Source: Sphaerisporangium dianthi
GTDB taxonomy: Bacteria > Actinomycetota > Actinomycetes > Streptosporangiales > Streptosporangiaceae
Direction of reading: 5' to 3'
Assembly (NCBI RefSeq): GCF_042654065.1
Contig: NZ_JBHSFP010000004.1
Location: 248,001 to 312,000, forward strand
DNA: 64,000 bases
Below are positions 58,923 through 64,000 of the stretch, one piece after another. Under the pieces are notes generated by a model. The model had not been told where the DNA came from, did no database searches, and saw nothing but the letters and a program-made list of their open reading frames with translations. The translations under genes were made by a program, and so were the position numbers. Position 1 is the stretch's first letter. Every line of letters begins with the position of its first letter.

Positions 58923-59147
58923 ATGAAGAGAATCCTGAAACTCGTGGTGACCCGCTGGCTGGCCCGCACCCCGTTCGGGCTCGTCATCCTCGGCGTCGGG
59001 TGGTGGCTGATGCGCAAGCGCCGCGGCGCGAACGCCGGCAAGCCCGGCGAGCGGCCCGGCGATCGGCACGACGTGCTCCGTGAGCCCGGCCGCTCCTCCC
59101 GCAATCCGTACTCCTGGCAGGGGCCTTCGGCGCGCAACCGCCGCTAG
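58923..59147 (+). CDS. small membrane-associated protein
   Basis: A 74-residue protein, MKRILKLVVTRWLARTPFGL, with one hydrophobic helix (about 15-30, containing VILGVGWWLM), then a basic and Gly/Arg/Pro-rich tail. GAGGAGAAGGC precedes the ATG, a good Shine-Dalgarno. No family recognised. It may be a cytoplasm-facing membrane peptide. Confidence 0.6.
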   Translation: MKRILKLVVTRWLARTPFGLVILGVGWWLMRKRRGANAGKPGERPGDRHDVLREPGRSSRNPYSWQGPSARNRR

Positions 59148-59178
59148 GACGCCCGGTCGCCGGCCGGTCCCGCGGTCC

Positions 59179-60522
59179 TCACACCCGTTCCTGGCGAGGG
59201 AAGACCACTTCTCTCACCAGGAGCAGGACCGCTGCCGCCAGCGGGATGCCGAGCAGCGCGCCCACGATGCCGAGCAGCGCTCCGCCGAGCAGCGCGCCGA
59301 TGATCGTGGCGATCGGCGGCACCGCCACCGACGACTTGAACACCGGCGGCGAGATCACGTAGTTCTCGATCTGCTGGTACACGATGAAGAAGATCACGCA
59401 GGCGATGCCGACCTGCACCGAGGTCAGGAAGCCGACGCCGGAGGCCACCACCGCCCCCGCCACCGCGCCGACCATGGGGATGAGGTCGGTGACGGCCACG
59501 AAGATGGCCAGCGCCAGGGCGTACGGCACCTTGAGCACCGACAGGAAGATGAAGGTCACCCCACCGGCGATCAGCGAGATGATCAGGTTGCCGGCGACGT
59601 AGCCGCCGATCTGCCTGAGGATCTCGTCGCCGAGCAGCCGCACCCGCGTGCGCCGGGAGCGCGGGACCAGCCGGTAGCCCGTCTCCTTGATCGATTGCAG
59701 CGAGCCGAGGAAGTACAGCGTCAGCACCAATATGGTGAGCCCGCTGAACAGCGCGCTGATCACGACGCTCGCCACGCCCAGCAGGCCGCCGAACATCTGG
59801 CTCGCCAGGTCGCCGCTGGTCACGTACTGCTGCACCTTCTCCAGCACCTGGTAGCGCTCGTCGACCGAGCGGATCAGCGGGTGGTTCTGCAGTTGCTGGA
59901 CGTACTCCGGAAGATGCTGGATGAAGCCCGTGGTCTGCTCGGTGAGCGGAGGGACGACCGCCAGCCCGAAGACCACGAAGAACGCGATGACCCCGCCGAA
60001 CACGATCGTGATCGCCAGGCGCCGGGACAGGTTGCGGCGCTGGAGGGCCTCGACGGCGGGGTTCAGTCCGATCGCCAGGAACAGCGAGATGATGATCAGG
60101 ACCAGGGCGGACCCGGCCGAGGCGATGGCCTGCACGAGCAGCCAGGCGGTGAGCACGCCGAGGGCGCCGGTCAGGCCGAACAGGAACGGGTTGCTCCGCA
60201 GGGGACGCCCGGGCCGCCCGAAGGGCTGCTCGTAGTCCTTGGGATCGACTCTGGCGGCTTCCGCCATGCCCTGGCCCGCGGCGCCGGGGTCCGCCGCGGC
60301 GGGGGCGGGGCCGTCGGAGGGGCGGGGCGCCGGGGCCGGTACGGAGTCCTTCGACCGGCCGGAGTCGCTGGACGGGCCGGGGCCGCCGGACCGATCCGAG
60401 GCGCCGGCCGGATGGACGGCGTCGGACGCGTCGGACGCGCCGGAGGCGTCGGACGCGTCCGCGGGGAACGAAGGGAAGACGCTGGAGATGTCTGCGCGCT
60501 CGGAGCTGCCGGTGTCGGACAC
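59179..60522 (-). CDS. AI-2E-family transporter-like permease
   Basis: A 447-residue membrane protein. The first 100 residues are a disordered Asp/Ala/Ser/Pro-rich tail with DASDASGASDASDA repeats. The rest has about seven to eight helices, including the family motifs FLAIGLNPAVEALQRRNLSR, PPLTEQTTGFI and YVAGNLIISLIAG. Relatives include TqsA and Na+/H+-type exporters, and the transported molecule is unknown. It reads away from the DUF5324 gene with a terminator between. Confidence 0.88.
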   Translation of the reverse strand: MSDTGSSERADISSVFPSFPADASDASGASDASDAVHPAGASDRSGGPGPSSDSGRSKDSVPAPAPRPSDGPAPAAADPGAAGQGMAEAARVDPKDYEQPFGRPGRPLRSNPFLFGLTGALGVLTAWLLVQAIASAGSALVLIIISLFLAIGLNPAVEALQRRNLSRRLAITIVFGGVIAFFVVFGLAVVPPLTEQTTGFIQHLPEYVQQLQNHPLIRSVDERYQVLEKVQQYVTSGDLASQMFGGLLGVASVVISALFSGLTILVLTLYFLGSLQSIKETGYRLVPRSRRTRVRLLGDEILRQIGGYVAGNLIISLIAGGVTFIFLSVLKVPYALALAIFVAVTDLIPMVGAVAGAVVASGVGFLTSVQVGIACVIFFIVYQQIENYVISPPVFKSSVAVPPIATIIGALLGGALLGIVGALLGIPLAAAVLLLVREVVFPRQERV

Positions 60523-60752
60523 GCGGTCCTTGCTGCCCCCCGGGCGTCGCTTCAGTCCCGCTCCGTACCTGATAAATGCCGAAATTTCGCGATCTGTACG
60601 CCGATCGTGATCGTGACCGTTCGGGCACCCCCCGGGCGATCGGCATCGGCACCCAACGGGGACAACGGGGACAACGGGGACACGGTCAGCGCTCGCCGGT
60701 GCCCGCCGCCGGGCGGATCGTCGCCGCGCGCGGGCGCCCCGGACGCGGGAAA

Positions 60753-60779
60753 CGCCCCCCGGGATCGACCCGGGGGGCG
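60753..60779 (-). terminator. terminator of the DUF5324 gene
   Basis: An 11-bp stem, CGCCCCCCGGG with CCCGGGGGGCG, and a 5-nt loop, 15 bases after the DUF5324 stop in its direction of reading. Confidence 0.75.
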
Positions 60780-60793
60780 CCTCACGGCTCGGC

Positions 60794-61291
60794 TCAGAAC
60801 GTCCTGCGCGAGGACTCGTCGGTCCTCATGCCGCCTTCCTCGGCGCCCCCGGTGTCCTCCACTCTGCCTCCGGACCACCTGCTGGCATCGGCCCCGGTGT
60901 CCTTCATGGTGTCGTTCCACTGGCGGGCGTTGTTGCGGTAGAGCACGATGCCCACCGCGCAGGCGGCGACGCCCGCCGCCAGTGCGAGCATCGACCAGCG
61001 GTTGCGCCGTTTGATCGACGGCGCGGGATCGACACGCTCGGCCGCGCGGACGAGGAACGCGCTGACCTTCGGCGCGATCTGCTCCTCGACCGAATGGGCC
61101 GCGCGGTCGAGCATGGGCGCGGCCCAGACGCGGGCGTCTTCGATGCGGTGAGCGGCCACCTCACGGGCGGTTTGCGCCACAGGACGTACTTGGTCGGCCG
61201 TCCTCATGGCCTGTGTCTTCATGCGATCCATCCGCGTGGCGGCCATGGGCATGACCAGGCTCACGCGGCGTCTTTTCAGTGTCAGGGACAC
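60794..61291 (-). CDS. DUF5324 family protein
   Basis: A 165-residue protein. A long helical part (about 20-95, AQTAREVAAHRIEDARVWAA and RAAHSVEEQIAPKVSAF) is followed by one membrane helix (about 100-120, SMLALAAGVAACAVGIVLY) and an acidic tail. The start could be the later Met in VMPMAATRMDRM. The gene commonly sits beside the cyclophilin-rhomboid-crgA block in actinobacteria. Function unknown. Confidence 0.72.
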   Translation of the reverse strand: MSLTLKRRRVSLVMPMAATRMDRMKTQAMRTADQVRPVAQTAREVAAHRIEDARVWAAPMLDRAAHSVEEQIAPKVSAFLVRAAERVDPAPSIKRRNRWSMLALAAGVAACAVGIVLYRNNARQWNDTMKDTGADASRWSGGRVEDTGGAEEGGMRTDESSRRTF

Positions 61292-61453
61292 GATAACCTC
61301 CCCTGTGCTTGGGGCCCCGCAGGCTCACCTTCCCGATCGAAAGCGGCTCAATCCTGACGTGGCATGGGAGGATGCGGGGTAGGCCATTGCGCCATAGTCA
61401 ATGAAGCATCGCGATCTAACCGGTAACCGGACATATCGAAGGGGGCAGTCCTC

Positions 61454-61987
61454 GTGGCTGAGAATCTCATCGCAAAGCTGCGGACCACTCTGGGTGACGT
61501 CAAGCTCCGCCTCTTCCCCGACCACGCGCCCAAGACCGTGCGCAACTTCGTGGAACTGGCCGAAGGCACCCGCGAGTGGACCCACCCAGAGACCGGGCAG
61601 AAGACCAACGACAAGCTGTACGACGGCACGATCTTCCACCGGGTCATCCAGGGCTTCATGATCCAGGGCGGCGACCCGCTGGGCCAGGGCATCGGCGGCC
61701 CCGGCTACGACTTCGACGACGAGATCCACCCCGACCTGCAGTTCAACCGGCCTTATCTGCTCGCCATGGCCAACGCCGGCAAGCGCTTCGGCCGGGGGAC
61801 GAACGGCTCGCAGTTCTTCATCACCGTCGTTCCCACCCCGCACCTCAACGGCGCCCACACCATCTTCGGCGAGGTGATCGAGGGGCAGGACGTCGTGGAC
61901 GCCATCGTCAAGACGCCGACCCGGCAGGACCGCCCGCTCACCGACGTTGTCATCCAGGAGGTCGTGATCGAGCGCGTGCAGGCCTGA
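61454..61987 (+). CDS. peptidyl-prolyl cis-trans isomerase (cyclophilin)
   Basis: A 177-residue cytoplasmic cyclophilin. Landmarks are FHRVIQGFMIQGGDP (catalytic Arg), GTNGSQFFIT (Gln/Phe), LNGAHTIFGEVIEGQDVV (active-site region) and a final strand DVVIQEVVIERV. GTG 61454 follows GAAGGGGGC. It catalyses proline isomerisation. In many actinobacteria it precedes the rhomboid gene, as here. Confidence 0.95.
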   Translation: MAENLIAKLRTTLGDVKLRLFPDHAPKTVRNFVELAEGTREWTHPETGQKTNDKLYDGTIFHRVIQGFMIQGGDPLGQGIGGPGYDFDDEIHPDLQFNRPYLLAMANAGKRFGRGTNGSQFFITVVPTPHLNGAHTIFGEVIEGQDVVDAIVKTPTRQDRPLTDVVIQEVVIERVQA

Positions 61988-62108
61988 GCGAGGTGCCCTC
62001 GGCGGCCTCGGCCCATCGGGGCCGCCAGGGGCCACGCCCCCGCTGTGGCAGGTGAATGCGGCGATCCATGGCGCCGCGCGCCCGGCGGCGTGCATAGGGT
62101 GGCAGTCT

Positions 62109-62117
62109 GTGGATAGG
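62109..62117. promoter_or_regulatory. DnaA-box-like site
   Basis: TGTGGATAG, one base from the reverse of TTATCCACA, in the gap between cyclophilin and rhomboid genes. Single near-matches are expected by chance, but two more lie 950 bases on. Confidence 0.3.
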
Positions 62118-62148
62118 CGCGCACAGGTGAAGGGGCCGCGAACAGGCG

Positions 62149-63024
62149 ATGACCACTCAGCCAGATCACCCGAGTCCGTCCGACCGGCCTGAGGACCACC
62201 CTCAGCCCGGCCCCTCTGACGCGGTCCCCACCTGTTACCGGCACCCTGAGCGCGAGACCTATGTGCGGTGCCAGCGGTGCGACCGGCCCATCTGTCCCGA
62301 CTGCATGCGCGTGGCCTCGGTCGGCCACCAGTGCGTCGAGTGCGTGCGCGAGGGCGGCAAGTCCGTCCGCCAGGCCGAGGCGCCCTTCGGCGGCAGGCCC
62401 GTGACCACGCCCATCGTGACGTGGGCCCTGCTCGCGATCAACGTGCTCGCCTACCTCGGCGAGGTGGTCGAGCCGAGCCAGGTCATCGGCCGGTTCGCGA
62501 TGTCGGCCTACAACGTCGCCGGGGGCGAGTGGTGGCGGCTGGTCACCGGCGCCTTCCTGCACGCGCCCCCGCCGTCCTACTGGCACATCCTGTTCAACAT
62601 GTGGGCCCTGTTCGTCATCGGCCCTCAACTCGAGCGCATGCTCGGCTCCTTGCGGTTCGCGAGCGTCTATCTGCTCGCGGCCCTGGGCGGGTCGGTCGCC
62701 GTCTATCTCTTCGGCTCGGTGGCCGTCGGCGCCTCGGGCGCGATCTACGGCCTGTTCGGCGCCATGTTCGTCGTGGCCCGGCGTCTCGGCTACGACGCCA
62801 GTGGAGTGATCTGGCTGATCGGGATCAACGTGGTGCTGACCTTCGTGATCCCGGGGATCAGCTGGCAGGGCCACCTCGGCGGCCTGGTCACAGGTGCGCT
62901 CGTGACGGCGCTGTTCGCCTACGCGCCCGCCGGCAACCGCAAGGCCGTCCAGTTGGGCACGGTGCTGGTGGTGCTCGCGGCCTGCGTCGCCCTGGTGGCG
63001 CTCATGACCCCCTTGGGAGCCTGA
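62149..63024 (+). CDS. rhomboid-family intramembrane serine protease with N-terminal zinc finger
   Basis: A 291-residue protein. Residues 1-70 contain a B-box-like zinc finger (CYRHPERETYVRCQRCDRPI, CPDC, HQCVEC). The rhomboid core has about six helices, with the loop containing HILFNMWALFVIGPQLE, catalytic Ser in GASGAIYGLFGA and catalytic His in GHLGGLVTG. The Ser-His dyad is complete. It cuts substrates within the membrane. It lies in the conserved ori-proximal order cyclophilin-rhomboid-crgA-sortase. Confidence 0.92.
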   Translation: MTTQPDHPSPSDRPEDHPQPGPSDAVPTCYRHPERETYVRCQRCDRPICPDCMRVASVGHQCVECVREGGKSVRQAEAPFGGRPVTTPIVTWALLAINVLAYLGEVVEPSQVIGRFAMSAYNVAGGEWWRLVTGAFLHAPPPSYWHILFNMWALFVIGPQLERMLGSLRFASVYLLAALGGSVAVYLFGSVAVGASGAIYGLFGAMFVVARRLGYDASGVIWLIGINVVLTFVIPGISWQGHLGGLVTGALVTALFAYAPAGNRKAVQLGTVLVVLAACVALVALMTPLGA

Positions 63025-63066
63025 GCGGGTGCTTCCCGGGGTGGGACCCCGGGTTGCTTCCCCAGG

Positions 63067-63089
63067 TTGTGGATAAAACCTGTGGAAAA
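63067..63089. promoter_or_regulatory. paired DnaA-box-like sites
   Basis: TTGTGGATAA (63067-63076) contains the exact complement of TTATCCACA, and TGTGGAAAA (63081-63089) is a one-to-two-base variant, with four bases between. They lie in the convergent gap between the rhomboid stop and the crgA stop, so they are not a promoter element. Confidence 0.5.
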
Positions 63090-63147
63090 CGTCACTCGCC
63101 GCAGGTGCCCGGTCTGACCGTCCGCCGCCGGCGAGTGCGCACGCCTT

Positions 63148-63393
63148 CTATCGCCAGCGGGTCGACAGCACCACGCCGAAGATGATCAGGACGAAGCCGA
63201 CCGCCAGGTTCCAGTTGCCCAGGGCGGCGAGGCCCGGCGCGTCCGGCTTGATGTAGAAGACGGCGATCCACAGGATGCCGATGATCCACGTGGTGACCAT
63301 CGTCGGTGCCAGCCAGCGGGGGCTCACCTTGACCTGCTGCGACTTCTGCGGCGGGGTGTAGACCGCCTTCTTGCGGGTGTTGGACTTGGGCAC
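63148..63393 (-). CDS. crgA: cell-division protein CrgA
   Basis: An 81-residue protein with the CrgA layout. A basic N-terminus (MPKSNTRKKAVYTPPQKS) is followed by two membrane helices (about 28-47 and 60-76) and the short end STRWR. CrgA regulates septation by holding FtsZ/divisome proteins in actinobacteria. It is divergent from the sortase gene across about 250 bp. Confidence 0.95.
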   Translation of the reverse strand: MPKSNTRKKAVYTPPQKSQQVKVSPRWLAPTMVTTWIIGILWIAVFYIKPDAPGLAALGNWNLAVGFVLIIFGVVLSTRWR

Positions 63394-63644
63394 GGCAGCT
63401 CTCCTGGTGGGGCCCGCGCGGTGTCGCGGGCACTGGCAGCCAGCGTAATCGCTGGCCTACGAAGACCGCAGTAAGCCTAGTCGGCGTGGGCGTCGAACGG
63501 CGATTCACGCGCAAAATGTAGGTCAAGCGCCGATCGTCGTCGCGACGCCGCGGGAAGCCCTGCCTACGCTGGCCGCGCAGGCGTGGTCCGCACGCCTCCT
63601 CCGCTACTCCGGATATGTCGTGATTATGCCTTCTGGCGGTGGAT

Positions 63645-64000
63645 ATGAGGACCCTGCTGCGCTCCTGCGGTGAGCTCAGCGTCACGGCGGGCCTTGTGAT
63701 GCTGCTGTTCTGCGCCTATCTGCTGTGGGGCACCGGCTCCTACACCGAGTGGTACCAGCACCTCCTCAAGCAGCAGCTCCGGCAGCCCGCCAAGCTCGCG
63801 GAGCTCGCGAAACTCGGAAAGATCCGCCTCGGCGACGCCGTCGCGCTGATCCGGATCCCCCGCCTCGGGCGCGACTACGAGTACGCCGTCCTGGAGGGCG
63901 TCGGCCCGGAGGACCTGCGCCGGGGGCCGGGACACTATCCCGGCACGGCCCGCCCGGGCAAGATCGGCAACTTCGTCCTGTCCGGCCACCGGACGACCTA
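63645..64000 (+). CDS. class E sortase (5' part, cut by window edge)
   Basis: The first 118 codons of a sortase. A short N-terminus and membrane helix (about 12-30, TAGLVMLLFCAYLLW) are followed by the barrel start (IRLGDAVALIRIPRLGRDYEYAVLEG) and the catalytic-His motif SGHRTT at the very end. The catalytic Cys lies beyond the window. Class E enzymes attach LAxTG-type proteins to the wall. GTG 63639 is an alternative start. Position after crgA agrees with the usual actinobacterial order. Confidence 0.9.
   Translation, partial: MRTLLRSCGELSVTAGLVMLLFCAYLLWGTGSYTEWYQHLLKQQLRQPAKLAELAKLGKIRLGDAVALIRIPRLGRDYEYAVLEGVGPEDLRRGPGHYPGTARPGKIGNFVLSGHRTT

Noticed and set aside
1..64000. CRISPR array or biosynthetic gene cluster
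   Set aside because: No regularly spaced repeats with unique spacers and no polyketide, peptide-synthetase or RiPP core enzymes were seen. Isolated SnoaL-like, methyltransferase and F420-type genes are not enough.

Overview
The window is high-GC actinobacterial DNA, most like Streptosporangiales or a relative. Indicators are GC-rich third codon positions, many GTG and apparently leaderless starts, NarL-type two-component pairs, F420-type oxidoreductase, ECF41 sigma factor, CrgA, class E sortase and a DLW-39 micro-protein. Two core landmarks that usually lie near oriC bracket it. On the left are the DLW-39 gene (4789-4908), a phosphonatase-like HAD gene and tRNA-Ala(TGC) (5709-5781). On the right is the block DUF5324 protein, cyclophilin, rhomboid protease, CrgA and sortase E (60794-64000). 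About 55 kb of mostly accessory genes lies between them.

Layout. 1-4.5 kb: the 3' end of a GH10 xylanase, an MBL-fold hydrolase, 4-hydroxybenzoate hydroxylase (pobA), an acetyl-xylan-esterase-type enzyme and a DUF3224 protein. 4.8-19.8 kb: an integration hotspot at tRNA-Ala. The 44-bp 3' part of the tRNA recurs at 8953, 18446 and 19370, in the same orientation. An integrase cut by an IS3-family remnant, a second integrase relic that has lost its catalytic Tyr, and cargo lie in and around these copies. The cargo is an FN3-FN3-CBM2 protein, GNAT, a DedA/NarL-type system, an M28 membrane peptidase, a lipase, a second NarL-type system and a DUF6461 protein. 20-42 kb: small regulator-target pairs (PadR with alpha/beta hydrolase, TetR with FBP protein, Lrp beside an F420-type oxidoreductase, ECF41 with NDH-2-like oxidoreductase), a cold-shock gene beside a DEAD helicase, CorA, and a CHASE3-HAMP-GAF-PP2C-HATPase phosphatase.

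42.4-50 kb: glutathione peroxidase and then a cell-envelope cluster. It has a VanY-type D,D-carboxypeptidase and three genes carrying four copies of an NlpC/P60-like domain. Only one copy keeps the catalytic Cys and His. One degenerate copy is fused to an XRE helix-turn-helix and a membrane segment, and another to a lysozyme-like domain. A 234-bp inverted repeat with one mismatch links two of the copies. NUDIX, DUF72 and a secreted RNase/barstar pair follow. This cluster is the best candidate here for something undescribed.

50-59 kb: membrane protein, zinc metallopeptidase, alpha/beta hydrolase, double GNAT, DinB-like protein, an ArsR-like regulator, a secreted Trp/Arg tetrapeptide-repeat protein, dihydrolipoyl dehydrogenase, two tandem secreted ricin-type lectins and a small membrane protein. 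59-64 kb: AI-2E-type permease and the ori-proximal core block, with DnaA-box-like sites near rhomboid and crgA.

All calls come from reading the sequence and from memory of protein families. No database search was possible, and residue positions are hand-counted.
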